Shown piece after piece: positions 48,137-56,698 of a stretch of DNA of 64,000 nt (within the stretch, counting starts at the first letter, position 1; every line of letters starts with the position of its first letter). The position numbers were made by a program, and so were the translations under genes. Where the stretch lies: contig NZ_LWKZ01000003.1 of NCBI RefSeq assembly GCF_001905005.1, positions 1 through 64,000 of the forward strand. Direction: 5' to 3'. This DNA comes from Streptomyces sp. CB02923. Its GTDB lineage: Bacteria; Actinomycetota; Actinomycetes; Streptomycetales; Streptomycetaceae. The notes below the pieces were generated by a model. The model was not told the origin of the DNA. It saw nothing but the letters and a program-made list of their open reading frames with translations, and made no database searches.

Positions 48137-48780
48137 CGGGCCACCTCCAGGCGGCGTTCGAGCAGCCGGAAGATGCCGCTGATGGCGAACGTGATGATCA
48201 AGTAGGCGAGGGCGACCCAGAGGAAGATCCAGGCGATCGGCCGGCCCTGGTCGTTCAGGAGCTTGGAGACGTTGAACAGCTCGGCGTTGCTGAAGGCGCC
48301 CGCGATGGCCGAGTTCTTGGTGAGCGCGATCATGATGCTGCTCAGCGGCGGGATCACGGTACGGGTGGCCTGCGGCAGGATGATCACGCGCAGCGTCTGG
48401 ATGAAGGTCATCCCGATGCTGCGCGCGGCCTCCGCCTGGCCCAGCGGCACGGTGTTGATGCCCGATCGCACGGCCTCGCAGACGAAGGAGGACGTGTAGA
48501 AGCCGAGTGCCAGGGTCGCGAGGACGAACGGGCTGGTGCCCGGGAAGAGGATCTGCGGGACGACGAAGAAGGCGACCAGGAACAGCAGGGTGAGCGGGGT
48601 GTTGCGCAGCAGCGTCACCCAGGCCGTCCCGAAGGCGCGCAGCGGAGGCACCGGCGAGACCCGGAAACCGGCTATGAGGAGGCCCAGCAGGATGGCGAGC
48701 ACCCCGCTGGCCGCGGTGAGCGACACGGTTCCGAGGAACCCGGCGCGGAACTCGGGGAGGTAGTCGAGGAGTACGTTCAT
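48133..48780 (-). CDS. gluC: Glutamate ABC transporter permease GluC
   Basis: A 215-aa permease paired with GluD. It shows FGTAWVTLLRNTPLTLLFLV, CEAVRSGINTVPLGQAEAAR and SIGMTFIQTLRVIILPQATR (EAA loop). ATG 48780 starts 268 bp downstream of gluB, while gluD overlaps its stop. Both permeases are needed to build the heterodimeric channel of this ABC subfamily. Confidence 0.93.
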   Translation of the reverse strand: MNVLLDYLPEFRAGFLGTVSLTAASGVLAILLGLLIAGFRVSPVPPLRAFGTAWVTLLRNTPLTLLFLVAFFVVPQILFPGTSPFVLATLALGFYTSSFVCEAVRSGINTVPLGQAEAARSIGMTFIQTLRVIILPQATRTVIPPLSSIMIALTKNSAIAGAFSNAELFNVSKLLNDQGRPIAWIFLWVALAYLIITFAISGIFRLLERRLEVAR

Positions 48781-49048
48781 GGGTTCTCCGCGGTAGCGGT
48801 CAGGGTCAGCGGCGGACGGGTGGACGGGCCGGCGCGGGGCGTGCGCGGCGCGCGGGGTACGGGAGCGCGGCCCGGCGTACGGGCGTTTGCGTGCGCGGCG
48901 TACAGATGTACGGCCGGGTGTGCGGGCGCGGCCCGCGACGGTGTGCGCACGGGCGGCCCGGCGCGTGGATCCTCAGGCACCCGCGCCCCGCACGCCCGCC
49001 GAGGCGGCGTACGGGGCGCGCGGAGCCGACAGGGGTGCGCGACCTGGG
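48781..49048 (-). other. gluB-gluC spacer with possible hairpins
   Basis: 268 bp within the glu operon and no gene. Small inverted repeats are visible, for example CGTACA-GA-TGTACG (about 48899-48912) and GCGGGC-GCG-GCCCGC (about 48923-48937). Such spacers after a binding-protein gene often cause partial termination, which gives more binding protein than permease; this is inference. Confidence 0.45.
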
Positions 49049-49957
49049 TCAGCCGCGCGGCAGCGGCGTCTCCGGCGGGACGAAGCTGGTCCCGGACTTG
49101 CCGAGGGTGCCTTCGTACGCCTTCTTGTAGTCGCCGTTCTTGATGTGCTTCTCCAGCGCGTCGGTGATCGCGTCGCGCAGCACCTTGTCGCCCTTCTTCA
49201 GGCCGACGCCGTACGGCTCCTTGGTGAACTTCTGGCCGACGACCCGCAGCTTCTTGGGCCGCTCGGCCGCGTACCCCTTGAGGATCGCGTCGTCCGTGGT
49301 GACCGCGTCCACCTGGCCGTCGAGCAGCTGCTTGACGCACAGCGAGTACTTGGCCAGCTCGGTGGTCTGCGCGCCGTACTTCGGCTTCTTGATCTCCTGG
49401 AGCGGGGTGGAGCCGACGATCGAGCAGACCTTCTTGCCCTTGAGGGAGTCCGGCCCGGTGATCGACTTGTCGTCCTGGCGGACCAGGAGGTCCGCGCCCG
49501 CGGTGTAGTACGGGCCCGCGAAGTCGACCTGCTTCTTGCGCTCCTCGTTGATCGTGTACGTACCGACGTAGTAGTCGACCTGACCCTTGGAGATGGTGGT
49601 CTCGCGGACGTTGGAGTCGACCGTCTTGAACTCGATCTGCTTCTCGGAGAAGCCGAGGTCGGCGGCGATCATCTTGGCGATCTCGATGTCGAAGCCGGTC
49701 CGCTTGCCGGTGGTGTCCTGGAAGCCGAGGTAGGGCTGGTCGGCCTTGGCGCCGATGGTGATCTTCTGGGCCTTGTGGGCGGCCTTCCAGGTCGCCGAGT
49801 CCAGGTTGGCCTTGTCGTCGACCGGGTACGTCCCGCTGAACACCTTGGTGCCGGACGCCTTGTCGCCGGCCGTGCCCGACTCGCCGCCGCATGCGGTCGC
49901 CGTCGCCGTCAGCGCGAGCACCACCGCACCCGCCGCGGCCGTCTTACGAATCCTCAT
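49049..49957 (-). CDS. gluB: Glutamate-binding lipoprotein GluB
   Basis: A 302-aa extracellular solute-binding protein. A lipoprotein signal (MRIRKTAAAGAVVLALTATA then the lipobox Cys in TATACGGES) anchors it to the membrane. The SBP family-3 fold shows KITIGAKADQPYLGFQD, TGKRTGFDIEIAKMIAADLG and VDYYVGTYTINEERKKQVDF. ATG 49957 is preferred because AAGGA lies 8 nt upstream; ATG 49966 is three codons earlier. It would capture glutamate for GluACD and is separated from gluA by 55 bp. Confidence 0.93.
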   Translation of the reverse strand: MRIRKTAAAGAVVLALTATATACGGESGTAGDKASGTKVFSGTYPVDDKANLDSATWKAAHKAQKITIGAKADQPYLGFQDTTGKRTGFDIEIAKMIAADLGFSEKQIEFKTVDSNVRETTISKGQVDYYVGTYTINEERKKQVDFAGPYYTAGADLLVRQDDKSITGPDSLKGKKVCSIVGSTPLQEIKKPKYGAQTTELAKYSLCVKQLLDGQVDAVTTDDAILKGYAAERPKKLRVVGQKFTKEPYGVGLKKGDKVLRDAITDALEKHIKNGDYKKAYEGTLGKSGTSFVPPETPLPRG

Positions 49958-50012
49958 GGTGAACATCCTTCGGTTCAGCGGAAGTTGGCAATCATGATGA
50001 CCGGCCGCGGGG

Positions 50013-50798
50013 TCAGTGGTGGAGGATCTTCGAAAGGAAGTCCTTGGCCCGGTCGCTGCGCGGGTTGTTGAAGAACTGGTTCGGCTCGGCCTCTTCGACG
50101 ATGCGGCCGTCCGCCATGAAGACGACGCGGTTGGCGGCCGAGCGGGCGAAACCCATCTCGTGCGTGACCACGACCATCGTCATGCCGTCCTGCGCGAGCT
50201 GCTGCATGACCTCCAGCACCTCGTTGATCATCTCCGGGTCGAGTGCGGAGGTCGGCTCGTCGAAAAGCATGACCTTGGGGTCCATCGCCAGGGCCCGTGC
50301 GATGGCCACCCGCTGCTGCTGTCCGCCGGACAGCTGGGCGGGGTACTTGTCCGCCTGGGTGCCGACCCCCACCCGGTCCAGCAGGGTCCGGGCCTTCTCC
50401 TCGGCCGCCTTCTTGTCCGTGCGGCGGACCTTGGTCTGGCCCAGCATCACGTTCTCCAGCACCGTCTTGTGCGCGAAGAGGTTGAAGGACTGGAAGACCA
50501 TGCCCACGTCGGCGCGCAGCCGTGCCAGCTCGCGCCCCTCCTGCGGCAACGGCTTGCCGTCGATCGCTATGGAGCCGGAGTCGATGGTCTCCAGCCGGTT
50601 GATCGTGCGGCACAGGGTCGATTTGCCGGACCCGGAGGGCCCGATCACCACGACCACCTCACCGCGCCGGATGGTCAGGTCGATGTCCTGGAGTACGTGC
50701 AGCGCGCCGAAGTGCTTGTTCACGTTGTCCAGCACGACCAGCGGGTCGCCCGCCGGCGCGGGTCCCTCGTCGTTCTTGGTCACCGATACTTCGCTCAT
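50013..50798 (-). CDS. gluA: Glutamate ABC transporter ATP-binding protein GluA
   Basis: A 261-aa ATPase. Walker [20 protein letters not shown]-loop [23 protein letters not shown] signature [20 protein letters not shown], Walker [16 protein letters not shown] and H-loop [11 protein letters not shown] are intact. It is the first gene of gluABCD and divergent from gluR-gluK, the two-component system known in S. coelicolor to control this operon in response to glutamate. Confidence 0.95.
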   Translation of the reverse strand: MSEVSVTKNDEGPAPAGDPLVVLDNVNKHFGALHVLQDIDLTIRRGEVVVVIGPSGSGKSTLCRTINRLETIDSGSIAIDGKPLPQEGRELARLRADVGMVFQSFNLFAHKTVLENVMLGQTKVRRTDKKAAEEKARTLLDRVGVGTQADKYPAQLSGGQQQRVAIARALAMDPKVMLFDEPTSALDPEMINEVLEVMQQLAQDGMTMVVVTHEMGFARSAANRVVFMADGRIVEEAEPNQFFNNPRSDRAKDFLSKILHH

Positions 50799-51137
50799 CG
50801 GCGTACAGCTCCGTCCTCCTCGGTTGGGGAGGACCCTAGTAACGCCCTGCGACCAGCGTCATTACATCTGAGCGGGATTTGAGCATAACGATACGGCTGC
50901 GGAGGGACACGCGGTGTGAACGGGGCGCGCGGACCCGGCGCCCCGGTGTACCGGCTGCATAACGGAACCGCCCCGCCGTGAATACCCCCTTGACGTGCGC
51001 GCCGTCCATCGTCATAGATGCCTTTTGGCCGCTCCGTGGACGGCCCGTGGCCTGTACGCATCCGCGTGCGGGTGTACACCTATGCACCCGCGCGTCCAGG
51101 TATGCGCGGCCGGGCACACATCGTGAGGAGGGGGCCG
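50799..51137. promoter_or_regulatory. gluA-gluR divergent control region
   Basis: 339 bp between divergent starts. It holds the gluR promoter listed separately, a GGTGTACACC palindrome (51071-51080), and an imperfect GCGGGTG...CACCCGC inverted repeat around it. On the gluA side the sequence around 50860-50890 is AT-richer (TGTAATGACG on the minus strand) and is the likely gluA promoter. Confidence 0.6.
50990..51019 (+). promoter_or_regulatory. gluR promoter
   Basis: TTGACG at 50990-50995, then CATAGA at 51013-51018 (17-bp spacer) or ATAGAT (18-bp). It is the best housekeeping-type promoter in the intergenic region and predicts a leader of about 110 nt to GTG 51138. Confidence 0.65.
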
Positions 51138-51878
51138 GTGCGGCTGCTGCTCGTGGAGGACGACGACCATGTCGCGGCCGCCCTGTCCGCCGTACTGTCC
51201 CGGCACGGCTTCGACGTCACCCACGCGCGCAGCGGCGAGGAGGCGCTGCGGGCCCTGCTCCCGGGTGACCGGTCCCCCTTCGGGGTGGTCCTGCTCGACC
51301 TCGGCCTGCCCGACCAGGACGGCTTCGAGGTCTGCGGACGGATCCGCCGGATCAGCAGCAGCCCGGTGATCATGGTGACCGCGCGGGCGGACGTACGGTC
51401 GCGGATCCACGGCCTGAACCTCGGCGCGGACGACTACGTCGTCAAGCCCTACGACACCGGCGAACTGCTCGCCCGCATCCACGCCGTCAGCCGGCGCCGC
51501 GCCTCCGAGCCCGCCGCCGGGGGCGAGCCGCCCGCCGAGGAGAGCGGCCCGCGCGACGGACTGCGGCTCGGCGCCGTCACGGTCGACCTGTCCACCCGCC
51601 AGGTGTCCGTGGACGGCACCGCCGTACCCCTGACCCGCAAGGAGTTCGACCTGCTCGCCCTGCTCGCGCAGCGGCCGGGCGTCGTCTTCCGCCGGGAGCA
51701 GATCATCAGCGAGGTGTGGCGCACCAGCTGGGAGGGGACCGGCCGGACCCTGGAGGTGCACATCGCCTCGCTGCGCGCCAAGCTGGGGATGCCCGCGCTG
51801 ATCGAGACGGTGCGCGGCGTCGGCTACCGGCTCGTCACGCCCCCCGCCGCCGGGCCACCGGCCGGCCCGGACGCCTGA
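51138..51878 (+). CDS. gluR: GluR: OmpR/PhoB-type response regulator
   Basis: A 246-aa response regulator. Receiver domain: LLLVEDDDHVAAAL, phospho-Asp54 in VVLLDLGLPDQDG, and DYVVKPYDTGELLARIHAV. The winged-helix effector domain (about residues 145-240) shows VPLTRKEFDLLALLAQRPGV and GRTLEVHIASLRAKLG. GTG 51138 (VRLLLVEDD) follows GAGGAGGGGG. The paired kinase gene begins 19 nt after its stop. The position opposite gluA identifies it as GluR, which in S. coelicolor regulates gluABCD and influences antibiotic output. Confidence 0.92.
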   Translation: MRLLLVEDDDHVAAALSAVLSRHGFDVTHARSGEEALRALLPGDRSPFGVVLLDLGLPDQDGFEVCGRIRRISSSPVIMVTARADVRSRIHGLNLGADDYVVKPYDTGELLARIHAVSRRRASEPAAGGEPPAEESGPRDGLRLGAVTVDLSTRQVSVDGTAVPLTRKEFDLLALLAQRPGVVFRREQIISEVWRTSWEGTGRTLEVHIASLRAKLGMPALIETVRGVGYRLVTPPAAGPPAGPDA

Positions 51879-51897
51879 CGGCCGGCGGCAGCGACCC

Positions 51898-53307
51898 GTG
51901 CGCACCCGACTCCTCCCGCTCCTGATCGTCCTGCTGGCCGGCGTGCTGCTCGCACTCGGCTTCCCGCTCGCCGGCATCACCGCCGGAGTCGAACAGCAGC
52001 GGGTGGTCGTCGACCGGATCGACGATGCGGCGCGCTTCGCCTCCCTCGCCCAGTACGTCACCGCCCGGCCGGGCGCCGGGCGCAAGAACCCCGACGAGGA
52101 CGAACGGCAGTCCACGCTGGGCTCCGAACTCAAGCGCTACCAAGAGCTGTACGGCATTCGCGCGGGCGTCTTCTTCCGCGACGGGACACCCATGGCGGCC
52201 GCCCCCGCCGACTGGCGCGTACCCGAGCGGGGAGAGGGCGCGCGGGCCTTCAGCGAGGCGCTGGCGGGCCGCCGCAGCCATGATCCCCGCCAGGTCTGGC
52301 CCTGGGACGAAGGCGGCCGGATTCCGGTCGCCTCACCCGTCGTCCGGGACGGCGACGTGGTGGCCGTCGTCGTCACCGACTCGCCCACCGGGCGGATGCG
52401 CTCGCGCACCCTGCACGGATGGCTGCTGATCGGAGCGGGGGAGTGCGCGGCCATGCTCGTCGCGGTGGGCGCGGCCTTCCGGCTCACCGGCTGGGTACTG
52501 CGCCCGGTGCGCATCCTGGACGCCGCGAGCCACGACATCGCCACCGGCCGCCTGAAGTCCCGGGTCGCCGCCGCCTCCGGGCCACCGGAACTGCGCCGCC
52601 TGGCCCGATCGTTCAACGAGATGGCCGACAACGTCGAGGACGTGCTGGAACAGCAGCGCGCCTTCGTCGCCGACGCCTCCCACCAACTGCGCAACCCGCT
52701 CTCCGCGCTGCTGCTGCGTATCGAGCTGCTCGCCCTGGATCTCCCCGACGGCAACCCGGAGATCGCCTCCGTCCGTACGGAGGGCAAGCGCCTGGCCCGC
52801 GTCCTGGACGACCTCCTGGACCTGGCCCTGGCCGAGCACGCCGCCGCCGACCTCCAGCTCACCGACGTCGCCGCGCTCGCCGCCGAACGCGTCGACTCCT
52901 GGCGCCCGCTCGCCGACGACAAGGGCGTACTGCTGTCCTACGAGGGCCAGCGGGCCGTGACGGGCTGGGCGGACCCCGTCGCCCTGTCCAGTGCCCTCGA
53001 CGCGCTGGTCGACAACGCCCTGAAGTTCACGCCCGCCGGGGAACGGGTCACCGTCGGCGCGGCGCCCGACGGCGAGAGCGTACGGATCACCGTCCGCGAC
53101 CACGGGCCCGGCCTCACCGCGGACGAGCTGGCCCGCATCGGCGACCGCTTCTGGCGCAGCGGCCGCCACCAGAACGTCTCCGGCTCCGGCCTGGGCCTGT
53201 CGATCTCCCGCGCGCTGCTCGCCGCCGGAGGCGCCACCCTCTCCTTCGCGCCGAACCGGCCGCACGGACTGCGGGTGACCGTGGTGATGCCGCGCACCGC
53301 GCCGTGA
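51898..53307 (+). CDS. gluK: GluK: sensor histidine kinase
   Basis: A 469-aa membrane kinase. A first helix (about residues 5-27), an extracytoplasmic sensor domain (about 30-165), a second helix (about 170-190), then HAMP, HisKA with ADASHQLRNPLSALLLRIEL (His262), and an HATPase with DNALKFTPAG, VRDHGPGL and [12 protein letters not shown]. The GTG start at 51898 gives a normal start to the first helix. It senses extracellular glutamate in S. coelicolor and phosphorylates GluR. Confidence 0.92.
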   Translation: MRTRLLPLLIVLLAGVLLALGFPLAGITAGVEQQRVVVDRIDDAARFASLAQYVTARPGAGRKNPDEDERQSTLGSELKRYQELYGIRAGVFFRDGTPMAAAPADWRVPERGEGARAFSEALAGRRSHDPRQVWPWDEGGRIPVASPVVRDGDVVAVVVTDSPTGRMRSRTLHGWLLIGAGECAAMLVAVGAAFRLTGWVLRPVRILDAASHDIATGRLKSRVAAASGPPELRRLARSFNEMADNVEDVLEQQRAFVADASHQLRNPLSALLLRIELLALDLPDGNPEIASVRTEGKRLARVLDDLLDLALAEHAAADLQLTDVAALAAERVDSWRPLADDKGVLLSYEGQRAVTGWADPVALSSALDALVDNALKFTPAGERVTVGAAPDGESVRITVRDHGPGLTADELARIGDRFWRSGRHQNVSGSGLGLSISRALLAAGGATLSFAPNRPHGLRVTVVMPRTAP

Positions 53308-53532
53308 CCTGGGACCCGGCCCCGTCCTCGCACCATCGTTCGTGGCCGAGGACATGTGTTACCGTTGACGGCGTTGCAGTTGTGGTACCCATGAACTTTG
53401 TGCGCGCCCGGAGGCTGGAAGCCCCGGGCGTTCCTTGTTTTCCGGACCTTCCTCCGGTGTGGGGCGATCATCTCGGCGACAGGGAGGCCGTGCAGTGCGG
53501 TCTCCGGTTTGCGCCCCAAGAAGGAGAAACAC
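53308..53532 (+). promoter_or_regulatory. Promoter and long 5' leader of the cold-shock gene
   Basis: 225 bp upstream of the cold-shock gene. GTTACCGTTGACGG (about 53358-53371) looks like a -10 (TACCGT) or a -35 (TTGACG) element. The rest is an untranslated leader of about 150 nt with complementary segments such as CCGGA...TCCGG around 53441-53456. Long structured leaders are typical of csp genes. Confidence 0.5.
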
Positions 53533-53736
53533 ATGGCTACCGGCACCGTGAAGTGGTTCAACGCGGAAAAGGGCTTCGGCTTCATCGAGCAGGACGGCGG
53601 CGGCCCCGACGTCTTCGCCCACTACTCGAACATCCAGGCTCAGGGCTTCCGTGAGCTCCTGGAGGGCCAGAAGGTCAGCTTCGACGTGACCCAGGGCCCG
53701 AAGGGCCCGCAGGCGGAGAACATCGTCCCCGCCTGA
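53533..53736 (+). CDS. CspA-type cold-shock protein
   Basis: A 67-aa cold-shock domain protein that binds single-stranded RNA/DNA. RNP1 ([14 protein letters not shown]) and RNP2 ([10 protein letters not shown]) are intact. It begins [16 protein letters not shown], the standard Streptomyces start, with AAGGAG 8 nt upstream. A perfect hairpin terminator follows 16 nt after the stop. Streptomyces have several such paralogues, so no specific symbol is given. Confidence 0.96.
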   Translation: MATGTVKWFNAEKGFGFIEQDGGGPDVFAHYSNIQAQGFRELLEGQKVSFDVTQGPKGPQAENIVPA

Positions 53737-53752
53737 CGGACACAACGTCCGT

Positions 53753-53788
53753 GGACGGGGCCCGCACCGGCCGGTGCGGGCCCCGTCC
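53753..53788 (+). terminator. Perfect 36-bp palindromic terminator after the cold-shock gene
   Basis: GGACGGGGCCCGCACCGG (53753-53770) is followed directly by its exact reverse complement (53771-53788). It gives a very stable hairpin without a T-run, as is common in Streptomyces. Confidence 0.88.
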
Positions 53789-53944
53789 GCATCCGTGCGG
53801 CCCGCCGGCCCTACGGGCCCCCCACCGCACGACCGCACCGCAGCCGCACGACCCGCATGCGTACGTCTCGTACCCCATGCGGCCCCGAGACCGCACGGCA
53901 CCGCGCCGTACGCGCTCGGCCTCCCCGCCACAGAAGGGCTTTCA

Positions 53945-55378
53945 GTGACCCGAGCGACCGCACCGCGACAGAGCGCCGCGCCCAAGCCGTCCACGCGGAC
54001 GGCCCCCCAGCCGCCCGCCGTCTCCTTCGACGAGCTGCCGCTGGCACCGGCTCTTCTCACCGCGCTGCGCGCGCAGGGCGTCACCGAGCCGTTCCCCATC
54101 CAGGCGGCGACACTGCCCGCCACCCTCGCGGGCCAGGACGTCCTCGGCCGCGGCCGGACCGGCTCCGGCAAGACCCTCGCCTTCGGACTGGCGATGCTCA
54201 GCCGTACGGCGGGCCGCCGCGCCGAGAGCAAGAGCCCCCTCGCGATGGTGCTCGTGCCCACCCGTGAGCTGGCCACCCAGGTGACCCAGGCGCTCGCCCC
54301 GTACGCCACGGCGGTCGGCCTGCGCACCACCACGGTCGTCGGCGGCACCTCGATCAACCGCCAGGTCGACGCGCTGCGCAAGGGCGCCGAGATCCTGGTC
54401 GCCACCCCCGGCCGGCTCGCCGACCTGCTGGACCGCCGGGCCTGCAAGCTGGACCAGGTCGCCATCACGGTCCTCGACGAGGCCGACCAGATGACCGACA
54501 TGGGCTTCCTGCCGCAGGTCACCCGCCTGATGGAGAAGGTGGACCCGGACGGCCAGCGGATGCTGTTCTCCGCGACGCTCGACCGCAACGTCGACAAGCT
54601 CGTGCGCCGGTTCCTGACCGACCCGGTCACCCACTCCGTGGACCCGTCGGCCGCGACGGTCACCACCATGGAGCACCACGTCCTGTACGTGGACGACACC
54701 GACAAGCGGGCCACCACGACCGAGATCGCCGCCCGCGACGGCCGCGTGATCATGTTCGTGGACACCAAGCGCGGCGCCGACCGGCTCACCAAGCACCTGC
54801 TGTCGCAGGGCGTACGGGCCGCGGCGCTGCACGGCGGCAAGTCCCAGCCGCAGCGCACCCGCACTCTGGAGCAGTTCCGCACCGGCCAGGCCACCGCGCT
54901 GATCGCCACCAACGTCGCCGCCCGCGGCATCCACATCGACGGCCTCGACCTCGTGGTCAACGTCGACCCGCCGACCGAGGCCAAGGACTACCTGCACCGT
55001 GGCGGCCGCACCGCGCGGGCCGGCGAGTCGGGCACCGTCGTCACCCTGGTCACACCCGCCCAGCGCCGGGACATGTCCCGGCTGATGTCCCGGGCGAAGA
55101 TCACCCCCGGCACGGCGCGGGTCCGGCCGGGCGACAACGAGCTGATACGGATCACCGGGGCACAGGCCCCGTCCGGGCAGCCGGTGGTGCTCGCCGTCCC
55201 CGCACAGCAGGAACGGCCCAAGCCCGCGGGCAGCGGCCGGCGGCGTCCGCGCCGCGGCGGCTCCGGTGGCGGCGGCTCGGCGGGCGGCGGCACCCCCGCC
55301 GCGGGCGGCGGCCGCCCGTCCCGCCGTCCCTCCCGCGCCCCCAAGGGGCCGCGCGCCCCGCGAGCGCCCAAGGCGTGA
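53945..55378 (+). CDS. DEAD-box RNA helicase
   Basis: A 477-aa DEAD-box helicase. In order: Q motif PFPIQAATLP, Walker A GRTGSGKTLAF, PTRELA, VGGTSI, TPGRL, DEAD box VLDEADQM, SAT (LFSATLDRNV), then ATNVAARGIHIDGL and HRGGRTARAGESG. The C-terminus (about residues 410-477) is a Gly/Arg/Pro-rich RNA-binding tail (RRPRRGGSGGGGSAGGG, PRAPRAPKA). GTG 53945 follows AGAAGGG. Immediate placement after a cold-shock protein suggests joint RNA-structure remodelling at low temperature, although a strong terminator separates them. Confidence 0.92.
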   Translation: MTRATAPRQSAAPKPSTRTAPQPPAVSFDELPLAPALLTALRAQGVTEPFPIQAATLPATLAGQDVLGRGRTGSGKTLAFGLAMLSRTAGRRAESKSPLAMVLVPTRELATQVTQALAPYATAVGLRTTTVVGGTSINRQVDALRKGAEILVATPGRLADLLDRRACKLDQVAITVLDEADQMTDMGFLPQVTRLMEKVDPDGQRMLFSATLDRNVDKLVRRFLTDPVTHSVDPSAATVTTMEHHVLYVDDTDKRATTTEIAARDGRVIMFVDTKRGADRLTKHLLSQGVRAAALHGGKSQPQRTRTLEQFRTGQATALIATNVAARGIHIDGLDLVVNVDPPTEAKDYLHRGGRTARAGESGTVVTLVTPAQRRDMSRLMSRAKITPGTARVRPGDNELIRITGAQAPSGQPVVLAVPAQQERPKPAGSGRRRPRRGGSGGGGSAGGGTPAAGGGRPSRRPSRAPKGPRAPRAPKA

Positions 55379-55386
55379 CACGCGCC

Positions 55387-55418
55387 GGGGCGCGCACGGG
55401 AGATCCCGTACGCGCCCC
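55387..55418. terminator. Bidirectional terminator
   Basis: GGGGCGCG-C-ACGGG and CCCGT-A-CGCGCCCC pair with one internal mismatch around an AGAT loop. It lies between the convergent helicase and TAXI genes. Confidence 0.82.
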
Positions 55419-55480
55419 GCGCCGGGTCCCTGGCCCCTGGCCTGGCCTCCCTACGTTTCCCTGCCTACGGCGTCTCCGGC

Positions 55481-56479
55481 CTACGGCTTCTCCGACACGT
55501 AGTAGCGCCGCGCGCCCTCGTGCAGCGGCAGCGGGTCGGTGAACACCGCGGTCCGCAGGTCCACCCGCTGGGCGGCGTGCACCTTGGTCCCGATCCGGTC
55601 CCGGCTCCTTATGACGGTCCGGGTGATCGCCTCCGTCAGCACCGGATCCTGCCGGTCGGTGGTCACCAGAAGATTCGCGACCGCGATCGTCTTGATCGCC
55701 TGCCCCTTCTGGACCTGCGGATAGGCGTCGGCCGGCATCACGGCCGCCCGGTAGTGGCGGGCCCGCCCGCCCTGCCGGTGCAGTGCCGGGATCAGATCAC
55801 CGAGCTGGACCAGCCGTACGGGCGTCCGCCGGGCCAGCTGCTGCACGGCCGAGGTCGGCAGCCCGCCCGACCAGAAGAAGGCGTCCAGCTTTCCGTCCTC
55901 CAGCAGCTTCGGCATCCGGTCGATACCGGCCCGCACCGCCTCGATGTCGTCGTCGAAGTCCAGTCCGGCCGCCGCGAGCAGCCGCCGGGTGATCAGCTGT
56001 ACGCCCGAGCCGTCCGCCCCCACACCCACGCGCAGATTCTTCAGGTCCCTGGTCGAACCGACCCGGGAATCCCCGGGGACCACCAGCTGCATGTAGTCGT
56101 CGTACAGCCGCGCGCAGGCCCGCAGCCGGGCCGCGGCCTCCGGGGCGCGGCGCTGCTGCTCGACCACCGCGTCCGCCGTCGCTATCGCGAACTGGGCGTT
56201 CCCGTTCGTCAACTGGTCCAGGTTGTCCAGCGACCCCGCGCTGTTCATCAGCCGTACGTCGACCCGCGGCAGGTCCCGGCGCAGATCCTGCTTGAGGAGC
56301 TCCCCGTAGCGCGCGTACACACCGGAGCGCACGCCGGTCGACAGCGTCAGCTGCCCGCCGGGCGCGGGCGGGCTGCCCAGCGGCAGCAGCCACCACAGCA
56401 CCAGGCCGAGCGTGACCAGCACCGCGGCCGCCGCGAGCAGCGCCCGACGACCGCCGGTGCGGGGAAGTGCGGAAACCAT
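55481..56479 (-). CDS. TAXI-family TRAP-type solute-binding protein
   Basis: A 332-aa protein. An N-terminal membrane helix ([20 protein letters not shown]) is followed by a TAXI-type extracytoplasmic domain: [60 protein letters not shown] and [24 protein letters not shown] membrane subunits are not in the window, so the protein may be an orphan receptor or work with a distant permease. ATG 56479 follows AGGA at 8 nt; the Arg-rich longer frame upstream is rejected. It is divergent from miaB with a gap of about 220 bp. Confidence 0.87.
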   Translation of the reverse strand: MVSALPRTGGRRALLAAAAVLVTLGLVLWWLLPLGSPPAPGGQLTLSTGVRSGVYARYGELLKQDLRRDLPRVDVRLMNSAGSLDNLDQLTNGNAQFAIATADAVVEQQRRAPEAAARLRACARLYDDYMQLVVPGDSRVGSTRDLKNLRVGVGADGSGVQLITRRLLAAAGLDFDDDIEAVRAGIDRMPKLLEDGKLDAFFWSGGLPTSAVQQLARRTPVRLVQLGDLIPALHRQGGRARHYRAAVMPADAYPQVQKGQAIKTIAVANLLVTTDRQDPVLTEAITRTVIRSRDRIGTKVHAAQRVDLRTAVFTDPLPLHEGARRYYVSEKP

Positions 56480-56698
56480 GGGCGGGATCCTGCCAGCCCC
56501 GGCCCGGGAAAGGGAGGGGCGAGGCGCGGCGGGAGCACGTGCAGCAGGCCGACGGCGCCGTCTCCCGCGGACGCGGCCCACAGGCCGAGGAGCCGCAGAG
56601 TCCGGAGGTTGCTCCGGGACGTAGACTGGCGTACCAGCCGTTCACCGAGCGTGGCGGTAACGAACGCGCCGACCGACCGACCAGGATTGATCTCTTCC

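Noticed and set aside
46568..48205. 545-codon plus-strand frame over the FAD and gluD genes
   Set aside because: Antisense to two genes with clear motifs; no recognisable protein.
53398..53532. In-frame extension of the cold-shock protein
   Set aside because: The CspA family begins MATGTVKWF; upstream sequence is the structured leader.
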